64,000 bases of DNA from the NCBI RefSeq assembly GCF_007859865.1, contig NZ_SJPI01000001.1, positions 1,674,001 through 1,738,000 of the forward strand, in the 5' to 3' direction. Both the position numbers and the translations under genes were made by a program. The DNA comes from Rubripirellula amarantea. GTDB taxonomy: Bacteria > Planctomycetota > Planctomycetia > Pirellulales > Pirellulaceae. Below, in pieces: positions 8,619 to 18,246 of this stretch; positions within the stretch are counted from its first letter, which is position 1, and each line of letters opens with the position of its first letter. Below the pieces are notes generated by a model. The model did not search any database, was not told the origin of the DNA, and saw only the letters and a list, made by a program, of their open reading frames with translations.

Positions 8619-10867
8619 AGTCGCTTGATTCACGATTCAAGCTTTCGTCATTCAGCCGAGTCAGCACTGTGCTTAATTCGGGCGAGACAGCACATCATGG
8701 TGTTTTGACATTGGCAGGGTTGTTGATTGCCCAGGTCGCTTTCGTATCCAACACCTTTCGGGAATGGCATTCGGTTGGACTGATGTCGTTGGTGATCATC
8801 ATTGCCGTCGTCGCGAGAGAGTTTTCGAGCGAGGAAGTTGCTACTCCTTTTGACCGTCGTTTGCCATCGAACTTCAATATCACCGTGGGGATTTTGGTGG
8901 TTTTAGTTTTGGTCACTCTTTGGCGTTTCCCAAAAACGTTAAGCGAGAATCCAAACTACATTCAAATCGGTGTTGACCTGCTATCGCATGCGTCTTTGTT
9001 TTCGTCCCTGTTGATCTGGGCGATGTATCCTCGCCGTGGGCACGTTTCGATACTGTTTCTCGGAATGTTCCAAGTCCTTTTGTGTGTTGCTGCTGGGGGT
9101 GTCAGTCGATCGTTGGCGGCTCAGACGACGGTTGGTGTGGTGTCGTGTTTAGGGTTCATCATCGGATCGCGAATCATTGTTTCAGCGGACTACTTGCGAA
9201 CTCTTGATTCAAGCACGACGTCGCAGTGGGGAACCAGCGCAGACATCTTGGCTCGTCGTAAAGCCGCCTCAGAGAAGCGAACTCGCGCTGGTATCGCTGC
9301 GGTCGTGTTGCTGGCGATGACGACCGGAGCGGTGGCTAGCGTGACCGAGAAGATGCTGCCAAATATCCAAGAGCAATTACAGACGCGTTTACAGTCGTCC
9401 ATTGAGGCTGCTACCCGACAATCGTTTGTCGGTGGAATGGGATATGTTCGTGGCAGCGAGCTTGGTGCAATTCGCTCGCACTTGGTCGACAATCCTCGTG
9501 GGATCGCGTTGCGAATTTACGCGGAACAGAAACCCGGCTACTTGCGAGGCACCATCTTTGATCGCTATTCGAATCGAAAATGGTCATCGGAAAGCGTTCG
9601 GTTGGGGCCGGAAGGTGATGACGTAGATTCATCGTTGCACGATCATCGAATCGAAGATGTCGGATTTGGAACGACAGAACTTCAGTCGGCATCAGGGACA
9701 AATCTGCGCCGTTTCAATCTTCGCCAACCCACTTCGGAACGTGTGACTCCCCTGGAAATTCGCGGTGATCCAATGCGGGGCACTATTGTTTTCTTGCCAC
9801 TGGCGACGCGCTGGCTTGAAGCAAGTGGTCGTGAATTGACGTTGAACCACCATGGTCAGGTCAAAATGGGTGTCAATGGAAACGCACCGTATGTTGCAGG
9901 CGCAACGGTGCTGCCGCCACGTGAACAACTCTCTGAAGCGCAAAAGCAACGCATGCTATTTGTGCGAAGAAAACAGCGCGAGCAACTGACTCCTTTGGCG
10001 GAAGAACTTTGCCGAAATGCCACGACGACTCGTGACAAAGCTTCCGCGATCAGCAACTACTTTCAACGCGAGTTTACCTACGGCACGGATCTTCCCGAGC
10101 GGGCCGAGGAAGAAGATCCGCTAACGTTCTTTCTCGACACAAGGCATCCAGCTCACTGCGAATACTTTGCGACATCTACCGTGTTGCTGCTTCGATGTGT
10201 AGGCGTTCCCACTCGCTACGTCACGGGTTACGTGTCCGACGAGTTCGCGGATGTGTCAGATATTGAGGATCCGTGCTGGGTTGCTCGAAACCGCGATGCT
10301 CACGCTTGGACGGAAGCCTACGATGAAGTCTCGCAAACTTGGTTCGCCGTCGAGTCGACTCCTGGACGAAGTTATCACACCGTGGACCCAGGCTCACTGA
10401 ATTCCCAAGTGGTAACCAATGGCGGCAAGAGCAACCGATCAGAAGTCGAAGAGTCCGAAAGTTGGTTGAGTCGAGCGATTGGTTGGGTCTTGTCTTCGCG
10501 GACCACAGACGTCTTCTTCACCACGTTTCGCTACTTGCAGATCGTGGTGTTGGTCGGACTGGTAGTGTGGTTGATTCGTCGTTATCGAAGTCGAGCCGAT
10601 TCGGAGATTAGTTTGGTTGACCGCCAAAGTCGACGTATGCTGGCAAAGGTGGATCGCGTTCTACGACGTCGCGGATTCATTCGAGCCACCGATGAATCTC
10701 TTTACCAGTTTGCGGATCGATTGGCGGGTGAAGTAGAGGTCTCAGAAAAGTTAAAAGCGCACGAACGCAACTACCTTGAACAGGCTGCGGTGTGGATGCG
10801 GGCGTTCGCCGATGCCCGCTATCAAGGGCTCGTGCCACCTGGCTGGGAAAGTAACAAAGCTCAATGA
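8615..10867 (+). CDS. TgpA-like membrane transglutaminase
   Basis: 750 residues. The N-terminal 200 residues hold about six membrane helices (DUF3488 type), a seventh lies near residue 230, a periplasmic transglutaminase-like domain spans about 440-590, a further helix lies near 645-665 and the C-terminal DUF4129-like tail ends in ESLYQFADRLAGE. The papain-like triad is visible as Cys515 (HCEYFATSTVLLLR), His563 (DAHAWTEAY) and Glu580 in WFAVESTPG, where Asp is more usual. TgpA family proteins in Gram-negatives are essential or envelope-related, but their substrate is not settled. The start overlaps the stop of the DUF58 gene by 4 bases. Co-occurrence with MoxR and DUF58 is a conserved arrangement. 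Confidence 0.92.
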   Translation: MKSLDSRFKLSSFSRVSTVLNSGETAHHGVLTLAGLLIAQVAFVSNTFREWHSVGLMSLVIIIAVVAREFSSEEVATPFDRRLPSNFNITVGILVVLVLVTLWRFPKTLSENPNYIQIGVDLLSHASLFSSLLIWAMYPRRGHVSILFLGMFQVLLCVAAGGVSRSLAAQTTVGVVSCLGFIIGSRIIVSADYLRTLDSSTTSQWGTSADILARRKAASEKRTRAGIAAVVLLAMTTGAVASVTEKMLPNIQEQLQTRLQSSIEAATRQSFVGGMGYVRGSELGAIRSHLVDNPRGIALRIYAEQKPGYLRGTIFDRYSNRKWSSESVRLGPEGDDVDSSLHDHRIEDVGFGTTELQSASGTNLRRFNLRQPTSERVTPLEIRGDPMRGTIVFLPLATRWLEASGRELTLNHHGQVKMGVNGNAPYVAGATVLPPREQLSEAQKQRMLFVRRKQREQLTPLAEELCRNATTTRDKASAISNYFQREFTYGTDLPERAEEEDPLTFFLDTRHPAHCEYFATSTVLLLRCVGVPTRYVTGYVSDEFADVSDIEDPCWVARNRDAHAWTEAYDEVSQTWFAVESTPGRSYHTVDPGSLNSQVVTNGGKSNRSEVEESESWLSRAIGWVLSSRTTDVFFTTFRYLQIVVLVGLVVWLIRRYRSRADSEISLVDRQSRRMLAKVDRVLRRRGFIRATDESLYQFADRLAGEVEVSEKLKAHERNYLEQAAVWMRAFADARYQGLVPPGWESNKAQ

Positions 10868-11032
10868 GGCTTTGGTCGGCGCTTAGCTATCGCGTGCTTG
10901 ATTCTTGGTCGGCGCATGATCAGCAGGGTATCAACAGGTGACGGGCGTGCCATTCACTGGACAGTACTGGTTGTGAGCGATCACTTGTTGATCAGCGACA
11001 TAGGAATGGCCAACGTCTTTCTTTCGACGTTC

Positions 11033-12805
11033 TCAACCCAGTGTTTCGCGGAGTGCCAAGTCGGATGCTTGGGTGCCTCTTGGAGGCAATTGCAGGCGGA
11101 AGCAGGTGCCTGATTCATCCGCAATGTCAACGATCGAAATATCGCCACCGTGCTCTCGCATGATCTTTGCGCTCACGGGCAGTCCTAGCCCGGTGCCTCG
11201 CATGCCCTTACGAGACTCAAACAGCGAGAAGATTTTTTCGCGATCTTCGGGTAGCACGCCCAGCCCATTGTCCATCACATCGACTCGCCATCCATATTCG
11301 GAATCAAACTGAGTCCGGACACGAACATGCGGTTCCACGGACGTTGCGCTATCGGCGTCGTCGACGTCAAAATCTTCTTCGCGAGTCAGTTGACCCGAAG
11401 CGGCGTCGATCGCATTCGTGATCAAATTCAGCACCGCACGGTGCATGGCGTCTGGGTCGAACCATGCCATTGGCATAGATTCAGCCAATTCAGCAACAAG
11501 GCGGACGTCGCACTGTGATGCTCGCGTTTGCATCAAGTCCACGGCATCTTGTACTGTCTCGTTCAGATCGGCTTCCACCTTCTCGGGTTCGCGCTCCTTA
11601 CTGAACGTGAGCATGTCCATCACCAGATTCGAAATTCGTTCCTGGTTGCGATCAACAATACCCCAACCTTTGCGAACGGCGTCGGTGTCGTCACGTTTAA
11701 GCCCAGCCTCGATCAAATAACTTCCGCCGCTAATTCCTTGCAAAATGTTTTTGATGTGATGAGACAGCGTCGCAATCGTCTGTCCCATCGCTGCAAGACG
11801 TTCGCTTTGCACCAGCGCCGAGTAGTACGTCGTGTCTTCGATCGCTAACGCTGCTTGATGTCCAATCGCAGTGATCAATCGTAAATGGTCATCGGTAAAT
11901 CTTTGTTTGTGGCCGCTAGCTATTAATTCGCCCGGCGGTGTGTACGTATCGATGTACATGGCCCCCACAATTCCATAGCGGCCTTGCAAAGGCACGCACA
12001 ACGCTTCGCGTACACCGGCGGTCACGATCGAAACGGCGGCGTCGAATCGAGTGTCACTACGAGCATTGCTCGTTCGCACTCCTTCTTTATGTTCCATCAC
12101 ATATTGCAAAATGGTTTGGCTGATGGAGATTGGTCGCGTTTCATGACGATCGTCGGATGTTTTGTCGCCCGCCTGAGTAGAATCACATCGAGCCGCTGGT
12201 CGCAATCGCCCCGATTGTTGGTCCTGCAGCATCACGCATCCTCGATCGGCTTCGACCCAGTCAAACACCAAACGCAGCACACGTTGAAGCACTTCACCAA
12301 GATCATCGGTGCGACCTACCGCGATGGCAGTCAAATACATCACTTCAAGCGATCGGTCCGCTTCTGAAATCCGCGCCTCGGAAGAATTAGAAACCACGAC
12401 CGCGGGCGACGATTCGCTGGCGGATTGGGATAGCGAAGAAACGATACGACTGCCATCGTCGAGACTCTTTTCAACGATGTCGACGCCATGCGCGGCTTCG
12501 ATCGCCTTGGGTTGATTGGTACCGGTGAAGATTAGCAGTGTTGAACCGATCTCGATTCGGTCACCGCTGCTTAAAACTTCTCTGCTGATACGGTTGCCGT
12601 TGACCCGAGTGCCGTTGCTGCTGTCGAGGTCAACGATTTCGATCTGACCGTTGTTGCCACGGTGGAGTTCGGCGTGGTTGCGAGATGATTCCGAATCGAG
12701 CAACTGAATGTCGCAAGTGGATTCGCGGCCAATGAGCAGAGTACTTTTTTGCAGATGGAAGTGTTTTCCTTGATCTCGCCCGCGGACCACAAACAGTGAA
12801 GCCAT
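11033..12805 (-). CDS. FHA-GAF sensor histidine kinase
   Basis: 590 residues, soluble. An FHA phosphothreonine-binding domain occupies about 1-95 (LIGRESTCDIQL, SSRNHAELH, SSNGTRVNGNRI). A GAF domain follows, about 150-325 (ALCVPLQGRYGIVGAMYIDT is characteristic). The dimerisation/phosphoacceptor helix has LSHHIKN with His349 as the likely acceptor. The ATPase domain shows the N box LITNAIDAA, G1 DVMDNGLGV and G2 GTGLGLPVSAKIMREHGG. It should autophosphorylate in response to a cytoplasmic signal and possibly to Ser/Thr phosphorylated partners. No response regulator is adjacent, so the partner is encoded elsewhere. It is divergent from the second MoxR gene, sharing about 140 bases upstream. 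Confidence 0.95.
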   Translation of the reverse strand: MASLFVVRGRDQGKHFHLQKSTLLIGRESTCDIQLLDSESSRNHAELHRGNNGQIEIVDLDSSNGTRVNGNRISREVLSSGDRIEIGSTLLIFTGTNQPKAIEAAHGVDIVEKSLDDGSRIVSSLSQSASESSPAVVVSNSSEARISEADRSLEVMYLTAIAVGRTDDLGEVLQRVLRLVFDWVEADRGCVMLQDQQSGRLRPAARCDSTQAGDKTSDDRHETRPISISQTILQYVMEHKEGVRTSNARSDTRFDAAVSIVTAGVREALCVPLQGRYGIVGAMYIDTYTPPGELIASGHKQRFTDDHLRLITAIGHQAALAIEDTTYYSALVQSERLAAMGQTIATLSHHIKNILQGISGGSYLIEAGLKRDDTDAVRKGWGIVDRNQERISNLVMDMLTFSKEREPEKVEADLNETVQDAVDLMQTRASQCDVRLVAELAESMPMAWFDPDAMHRAVLNLITNAIDAASGQLTREEDFDVDDADSATSVEPHVRVRTQFDSEYGWRVDVMDNGLGVLPEDREKIFSLFESRKGMRGTGLGLPVSAKIMREHGGDISIVDIADESGTCFRLQLPPRGTQASDLALRETLG

Positions 12806-12942
12806 CGAATGTTCAGTCGTTCATGGAAGAAATAAATGGATGGATTCCCGAAAACGCATGCTTGGTTAACATCCTGATTCTGCATTTGTACTCAACGCAG
12901 AATGCAGATTGGAGGCTAACATAGATGACGTCGCGAGACTAA

Positions 12943-14031
12943 GTGACCATAATAGCACGGTCCCTGACCGGCCGCTTCACGAGTACTTTCACGAGAATTA
13001 CCTTGGTTCAACCACCCCCCATCGAATCCCAAGACGACCTGCAAGCCGCTAAAGAACTCGTCGATGCCTGCGAACGAATTCGCCAACAGGTGTCTCGTGT
13101 GGTCGTCGGCCAAGACGAAGTCATCGAACAACTTTTGATTGCGATTCTTTCACGCGGACACTGTTTGCTTGAAGGTGTTCCCGGGTTAGCCAAGACGTTG
13201 ATGGTGCGTTCGCTTGCCGAGTCGATGGATTTGACATTCAAACGAATTCAGTTCACGCCTGACTTGATGCCCGGCGACATCACCGGAACGGACATTATCC
13301 AAGAAGATCCTCAAACGGGGCATCGGCAATTCATCTTCGAAAAGGGGCCCGTCTTCACCCAGATGTTGTTGGCGGATGAGATCAACCGTACGCCGCCAAA
13401 GACACAGGCCGCCTTGCTTGAAGCGATGCAGGAACACGAAGTCACTGCGGCGGGCAAGACTTACCGACTCGATGAGCCATTCTTTGTCTTGGCGACTCAG
13501 AACCCGATTGAGCAAGAAGGGACGTACCCTTTGCCCGAAGCTCAGCGCGACAGGTTCTTGTTCCACGTGGTCGTTGAGTACCCTAGTCGGGATCAGGAAG
13601 CGGAAATCGTCGACCGGACCACTTCCACGTTTAACTCGGCGATTGAGCCAGTGGTCACGGGTGAAGAAATCATTCGCTTCCAACGAACCGTTCGTCGCGT
13701 TCCTTTGCCACCGCACGTCAAAGACTGGGTGCTTGATGCGGTTCGTTCGGTTCGTCCGAAGGAGGCTGATTGCCGACCGTGGGTGCGCGAGTTGGTGGAA
13801 TGGGGACCTGGTCCACGAGCGAGTCAGCAACTCGTTTTGGCAGCCAAGTCGCGAGCTCTGCTAAAGGGGCGAACTCACGTCACGCTTGACGATGTTCAGG
13901 CGCTTGCCCATCCCGTTTTGCGTCACCGGATCGTTCCGACCTTCGCCGCCGAAGCCGACGGCATTACCGTCGATGATCTGATCACGCGAATGATCCGCGA
14001 TCATGCCGGCGCACCGGCTAAGGTGCTGTGA
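12943..14031 (+). CDS. second MoxR-family AAA+ ATPase
   Basis: Up to 362 residues. The start is uncertain: a GTG at 12943 and a TTG at 13003 are both in frame, and the latter (then [13 protein letters not shown]) fits the usual MoxR N-terminus better, while neither has a clear Shine-Dalgarno site. The core has Walker A GVPGLAKT, which lacks the usual GK pair order but is typical of this MoxR branch, Walker [24 protein letters not shown], and [22 protein letters not shown]. It differs clearly from the first MoxR protein at 6203, so it is not a recent duplicate. Here no DUF58 gene follows; the neighbour is homoserine dehydrogenase 500 bases away, so it is probably transcribed alone. Confidence 0.92.
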   Translation: MTIIARSLTGRFTSTFTRITLVQPPPIESQDDLQAAKELVDACERIRQQVSRVVVGQDEVIEQLLIAILSRGHCLLEGVPGLAKTLMVRSLAESMDLTFKRIQFTPDLMPGDITGTDIIQEDPQTGHRQFIFEKGPVFTQMLLADEINRTPPKTQAALLEAMQEHEVTAAGKTYRLDEPFFVLATQNPIEQEGTYPLPEAQRDRFLFHVVVEYPSRDQEAEIVDRTTSTFNSAIEPVVTGEEIIRFQRTVRRVPLPPHVKDWVLDAVRSVRPKEADCRPWVRELVEWGPGPRASQQLVLAAKSRALLKGRTHVTLDDVQALAHPVLRHRIVPTFAAEADGITVDDLITRMIRDHAGAPAKVL

Positions 14032-14058
14032 TCTCAATGGATTGTGATCTCAATGGAT
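14027..14058. repeat. 16-bp tandem duplication spanning the MoxR stop codon
   Basis: Two identical 16-base units, TGTGATCTCAATGGAT, lie back to back. The first unit contains the TGA stop (14029-14031) of the second MoxR gene. See the finding on stop-codon tandem repeats. Confidence 0.95.
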
Positions 14059-14549
14059 CAAGTGCTCAGTGTTCTTCGCAATGTCGTTCCCCGTTGACTC
14101 GTTCTTCGTGAAACGATGAGTGGCAAAGGTCATCCAAAGATTTGGCTTGGACACGATTTGACGCATGATGCTAGAGTCAGAGCGATGTGTAACACGCGTA
14201 CCTTTGTAACACGCGTACCTTACGGTGCTCCATCAGAACTCTGAACCGCTGATGCGTTTGTTATGACGGACTCTCAATTATTGAAGTGATTGCTTCAACT
14301 ATTCTGATGGAATCGCAACATTTTTCCAGGCTCGCTTAAGCGTCACTTTGTTTCTGCGAGGCGATGCAGGACACAGCTTCTGTCTATCTTCCAGCAACAG
14401 CAAGGTCGCTTTCCCGTAGGCCGAGAGTCCCGTGTTTTGCAGCAGCACTCCGCTGTCCATGCTGCTGTCTACGCTAGTTTTGCAAAGCCTTGTTGAATGA
14501 CACGTTTCTTCGTCTAGTAGAGTTTGCCTCACTGAATTAACATCCTGGC
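14032..14549. other. 518-bp intergenic region with two tandem duplications
   Basis: No convincing gene. It holds the second copy of the stop-codon repeat described at 14027-14058, and an exact 17-base tandem pair at 14188-14221 (unit TGTAACACGCGTACCTT). The remainder upstream of the homoserine dehydrogenase gene shows no obvious promoter or leader peptide. A 90-codon minus-strand frame there lacks any recognisable feature. Confidence 0.7.
14188..14221. repeat. exact 17-bp tandem pair in intergenic DNA
   Basis: Two identical 17-base units (TGTAACACGCGTACCTT) at 14188-14204 and 14205-14221. Each unit includes the palindrome ACGCGT. Confidence 0.95.
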
Positions 14550-15872
14550 ATGGAAAAAACAAACGTTGCAATCGTGGGCATGGGAACCGTGGGTTCCGGC
14601 GTCGCCCGTCTACTTCTCGATCATGGTGACCGAACGTCTCGTCATGCCGGGCGAACGTTGTGGCTCAAGAAAGCGGTGGTTCGCGATCTTGCCAAGCCCC
14701 GCGACGTCGAATTGCCCGACGGCGTGGTGACCGATTCGATCGCCGATGTGATCAATGATCCCGAGATCGCTGTCGTGGCACAGTTGATCGGCGGCCTCGA
14801 ACCCGCCCGCACGATCATGCTGGACTTGATGGAAGCCGGCAAAGACATCGTCACTGCCAACAAGGCTCTGTTGGCTCAGCACGGTCCAGAGTTGTTCACG
14901 CGGGCTCGAGAACTCGGTCGCACGATCGCATTTGAAGCCTCGGTGGCTGGCGGGATTCCGATCATTGCTAATATCAGCCAATGCCTTTCGGCGAATCAAA
15001 TTCTTTCGCTTGAAGGAATTCTCAACGGCACCAGCAATTTTATCGTCAGCCAAATGGACGAGAAAGGTGCGTCCTATGACGACGTGCTCAAGAAGGCGCA
15101 AGACCTCGGCTATGCTGAAGCCGACCCGACAATGGACGTCGACGGTACGGATGCGGCTCAAAAGTTAGCGATCTTAGCGCACCTTGCGTTTGGTGCCACG
15201 GTGGATTGGTCGGACATCCCGCGTGAAGGTATCGATGGACTCAGTTCGCTCGACTTAGCTTATTCCCGCAAGCTTGGTTATCGCATCAAGCTGCTTGCCG
15301 TCGCAAACTTGGCTGAAGACGGTTTGGAACTGTCCGTTGGCCCGACGCTCGTGAAGTGCGGCACCCCGTTGGCCGAAGTGCGTGATGCGTTCAACGCGAT
15401 TCGTGTGATTGGCGATGCCGTTGGTCCGGTGTTCTATCACGGCTTAGGCGCCGGTCAGATGCCTACCGCATCGGCTGTCACTGCCGACATCATTGACACA
15501 GCCGTGGGACGAACACGGTTGACCTTTGAAACGCTCGAGTACTTTTCGGTTGATCAACCGCCTCGCGTCAAACTTCGCGATGTTGACACATTGCAAGGTC
15601 GCTACTATTTCCGGCTGACCGTCGCCAATCATCCCGGCACCCTCGCGGCGATCACGAAAGCACTGGCCGAGGACAGCATTTCGATTGCTTCGGTAATCCA
15701 GCATGAACCGGAGAACGCGGATGTCGAAGGCCAGGACGCGGCCGATGAGACGGTTCCGTTGGTCGTGATGACTCATGCCGCCAGCGAAGGGGCTGCTCGA
15801 TCAGCCACCGAGAAAATCGAATCGCTTCCCTGTGTCACCGGACCCGTCGTGCGATTGCGAGTGAAGCAATAG
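14550..15872 (+). CDS. hom: homoserine dehydrogenase
   Basis: 440 residues, the usual length for the monofunctional bacterial enzyme with a C-terminal ACT domain. An NAD(P)-binding GMGTVGSGV is at residues 10-18; IVTANKALLAQHG contains the substrate-site lysine region; the signature EASVAGGIPII and NGTSNFI follow, then EADPTMDVDGTDAAQKLAILA. The ACT domain begins near residue 350 (YYFRLTVANHPGTLAAITKAL) and would mediate feedback by threonine. The enzyme reduces aspartate semialdehyde to homoserine, the branch point to threonine and methionine. The gene appears monocistronic, with intergenic regions of over 300 bases on both sides. Confidence 0.97.
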   Translation: MEKTNVAIVGMGTVGSGVARLLLDHGDRTSRHAGRTLWLKKAVVRDLAKPRDVELPDGVVTDSIADVINDPEIAVVAQLIGGLEPARTIMLDLMEAGKDIVTANKALLAQHGPELFTRARELGRTIAFEASVAGGIPIIANISQCLSANQILSLEGILNGTSNFIVSQMDEKGASYDDVLKKAQDLGYAEADPTMDVDGTDAAQKLAILAHLAFGATVDWSDIPREGIDGLSSLDLAYSRKLGYRIKLLAVANLAEDGLELSVGPTLVKCGTPLAEVRDAFNAIRVIGDAVGPVFYHGLGAGQMPTASAVTADIIDTAVGRTRLTFETLEYFSVDQPPRVKLRDVDTLQGRYYFRLTVANHPGTLAAITKALAEDSISIASVIQHEPENADVEGQDAADETVPLVVMTHAASEGAARSATEKIESLPCVTGPVVRLRVKQ

Positions 15873-16183
15873 CCGGGGTATGGACAGGGACCCTATCGGA
15901 CAGAAATCGCCGGATTTACCGGGCGTACTGGCTTGATTACCGGCGACGCGAGCCCGTCTGGTTTCGACAGAGCCGGTAACATGTTAATTTCTAGGGACAG
16001 CTCAAATGTGATCGCAATCGGTAGCTTTCTTGGCAATTGGGGTGTTGTTTTATTCCCCGCTAAAATGGCGATTATTCGCTGGGCGAATTTCGCAAATCCG
16101 AACACACGTATTGGAGACTGTAGTTTTTCCCGTCGGCCGTATAGGCGAACTAGCCATGACGGGCAATTCTTGACAATGATCGC
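15873..16183. other. 311-bp intergenic region upstream of the carbamoyl/amide operon
   Basis: No gene is supported; the overlapping frames on both strands have no recognisable content. A 7-base inverted repeat (TCGCCGG at 15907-15913, CCGGCGA at 15940-15946) just after hom could be a weak Rho-independent or processing structure, though it lacks a T run. A TTGACA at 16170-16175 lies too close to the ATG at 16184 to drive it as a normal -35 box. This region must contain the operon promoter, which I cannot place. Confidence 0.6.
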
Positions 16184-16771
16184 ATGCATTGTTCTTACTC
16201 TCGCCAGTCGACTTTGTTTTTGTGTCAGGTGGTGGCGTTTCTTGGCCACTTCACACTTGTCTCGGTGCCAGGTGTCTCGATGCCAAGCGTTTGGGCTCAA
16301 GATGTCGGGGACCAAGGTATCGGAGCTCAAGGTGTAGCGGATCCTTCATCGGAATCCCCACCTCCGGTTGCAAGCATTTCTTTTGTGCAATCGAAATTCG
16401 AGAACGTTCGAGAAGGCTATCAAGCACTTCAGTGGAACGAGATTGATGGAGCGGCCCGATATGAGGTTATCAATGCGGAAGGTGTGTCGTACTACGACGG
16501 AGCTCAGGCAGAGGCGTTCATCTCGGGTCTGCCGGACGGTCGCCACGTCTTTGACGTTCAAGCGTTTTCAGATGACGATGTTTTAATGGGTGCCAGCCAA
16601 AGCCCAGCAGTAATCGACGTTGAACATTGGTCGATGACTCAGGCGTGGGTTTCCTTTGGCGTAGGGCTAGCCGTGTTCATCTCGCTGATTGGCACGATCG
16701 CATGGGGTTCGCTCAGAAGTTTACGCGTTGGAGAACCGAGATCCGTTTCGCAGTCGGAGCCTAACTCATGA
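16184..16771 (+). CDS. membrane-anchored FN3-like protein, first gene of the symporter operon
   Basis: 195 residues. A signal-like hydrophobic N-terminus ends near SVWAQ, then about 80 residues (60-145) form a fibronectin III-like beta domain (YQALQWNEIDGAARYEVINAEGV ... GLPDGRHVFDVQAFSDDD). A single membrane helix follows (AWVSFGVGLAVFISLIGTIAWGSL, about 155-180), with a short cytoplasmic tail. The topology therefore places the domain outside the membrane. It ends in ATGA, overlapping the symporter start, so translation of the two is coupled and they probably work together, for instance as an accessory or ligand-capturing subunit. I know no named family. The start at 16184 is not firmly fixed. 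Confidence 0.75.
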   Translation: MHCSYSRQSTLFLCQVVAFLGHFTLVSVPGVSMPSVWAQDVGDQGIGAQGVADPSSESPPPVASISFVQSKFENVREGYQALQWNEIDGAARYEVINAEGVSYYDGAQAEAFISGLPDGRHVFDVQAFSDDDVLMGASQSPAVIDVEHWSMTQAWVSFGVGLAVFISLIGTIAWGSLRSLRVGEPRSVSQSEPNS

Positions 16772-18243
16772 TTTTCAATTGCATGACTTTATGTTTTGCT
16801 TCGACCGCTATTTTGTCACCCACCGCCGGCTATGTGATGCTAGCCTGCTTTAGCGTGCTTTGGATTGGTCTGGGCATTTGGTGGGGAAGACGAGCGAGCT
16901 CTTACGATAGTTTTGCAGTGGCAGATCGCAACGTCGGAATGGCGTTGGGGACGGCAACGGCCGTGGCTACATGGATTACCTCGAACACGACCATGTTAGC
17001 CCCCCAGTTTGCGCTGCAACTTGGTGTTTGGGGAGCGCTTGCTTATTCAACGGCAAGCTTTGGGTTGTTCGCGTTTGCGCCGATGAGTGGTCGGATCCGT
17101 CAATTGATGCCTAAGGGGTACACTGCTGTTGAGTTTGTTCGCCGCCGCTATGGATCGCTCGGTTCAGTCCCGTTCCTGCTGATTTCGATTTTCTATGCGT
17201 TGACTTGGTTGATTTCAATGTCGATGGCTGGCGGAAAACTCTTAGAGGTTCTGTCAGGCATTCCCTATCCCGTGGGCATGTCGGTCGTGGTTTCGGTTTG
17301 TGTTATCTACACGCTCTTTGGCGGGATGTATGCCGTGATCGGGACGGACTTCATCCAAAGTTTGATCATCTTGGTTGGTTTGGTGGTTGTCGCAGTCGCG
17401 GTCTTAATGCGAATCGATATTGCTGATGTGCATTCCAAACTAGAAACGAACCGACCGATGCTGCTGTCTTATTTGTTCCCTGCGGCATTGATGGCATTGT
17501 TCAACAACATGTTGTTTGGGTTCGGTGAAATCTTTCATAGCAATGTTTGGTGGAGTCGCGCGTTTGCGATGCGAGAAGGTGTCGGACCAAAGGCGTATGC
17601 ACTCGGGGGCGTGCTATGGTTGCCAGTTCCAATCGTGGCCGGGTTTCTAGGTTTGGCTGCACCGGCACTAGGGATCGGCATTAGTCAACCCGATACGGTC
17701 GGGCCGTTCGTAGCAGCGACATTGTTGGGGACCGGTGGCGCCTTTCTAGTCTTTGTTGTCGTATTTTGCTCGCTGGCGTCCAGCATCGACAGTTTGCTAG
17801 CCGCGACAGCGGATTTGATCGTCAATGACATTGTCGAGCCGATTTCTCGCAAAGTGACGGTGACCGAACCTCCGACGCAGCTGTCGGATTCAGCAAAACG
17901 CCAAGCATCGACCATTGCCATCATTGCCCTTGGCGTGTTCGCGTGGGCGTTCGCTTTTCCCAACGTGGGAACGCTGGCGACAGTTTTGTTTTTTGCTGGT
18001 CCAATGGTTGGTAGTTGCGTGTGGCCGATTGTGGGCGGTTTATATTTTCGCAGTCCAGGACCGTTGGCGGCGGGGGCGGCGATGGTGTTCGGTACTGCGA
18101 GTGGCCTTTGGGCCTACTTTGCGATTGGATGGTTCGTCGCCTCGCTGGTGGGGGCAAGTGTTTCGGGCCTAGTGTTCGGCGTGATCACTTGGTTGTCGCC
18201 GAACAATTTCGAGTTTGAGAACCTCGCAAATGAGGCAACGTGA
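16768..18243 (+). CDS. sodium:solute symporter (SSS family)
   Basis: 491 residues with about 13 membrane helices, the normal size for SSS transporters. Typical features are GRRASSYDSFAVADRNVGMALGTATAVATWITSNTT near the N-terminus (the GR..s..dy.vagr.. pattern), and the SSIDSLLAATADLIVNDIV segment near residue 335, which is the conserved SSS region leading into the helix 8-9 sodium site. The nearest relatives by appearance are the urea/allantoin or small-amide (DUR3-like) branch, but substrate cannot be read from sequence. It is translationally coupled to the gene upstream (ATGA) and followed after three bases by a 39-codon membrane peptide. The enzymes in the same operon suggest uptake of a carbamoylated or amidated amino acid, or of urea. 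Confidence 0.92.
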   Translation: MIFNCMTLCFASTAILSPTAGYVMLACFSVLWIGLGIWWGRRASSYDSFAVADRNVGMALGTATAVATWITSNTTMLAPQFALQLGVWGALAYSTASFGLFAFAPMSGRIRQLMPKGYTAVEFVRRRYGSLGSVPFLLISIFYALTWLISMSMAGGKLLEVLSGIPYPVGMSVVVSVCVIYTLFGGMYAVIGTDFIQSLIILVGLVVVAVAVLMRIDIADVHSKLETNRPMLLSYLFPAALMALFNNMLFGFGEIFHSNVWWSRAFAMREGVGPKAYALGGVLWLPVPIVAGFLGLAAPALGIGISQPDTVGPFVAATLLGTGGAFLVFVVVFCSLASSIDSLLAATADLIVNDIVEPISRKVTVTEPPTQLSDSAKRQASTIAIIALGVFAWAFAFPNVGTLATVLFFAGPMVGSCVWPIVGGLYFRSPGPLAAGAAMVFGTASGLWAYFAIGWFVASLVGASVSGLVFGVITWLSPNNFEFENLANEAT

Positions 18244-18246
18244 GCG

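Noticed and set aside
14299-14571. 90-codon minus-strand frame upstream of hom
   Set aside because: No domain, signal or ribosome site, and it overlaps the hom start.
16170-16175. TTGACA as a promoter of the seven-gene operon
   Set aside because: It is only nine bases from the proposed first start codon, so transcription would begin inside the gene, and no -10 box is well placed.
15893-16337. Overlapping frames on both strands after hom
   Set aside because: Neither has a recognisable feature, and they overlap one another and the first gene of the operon.
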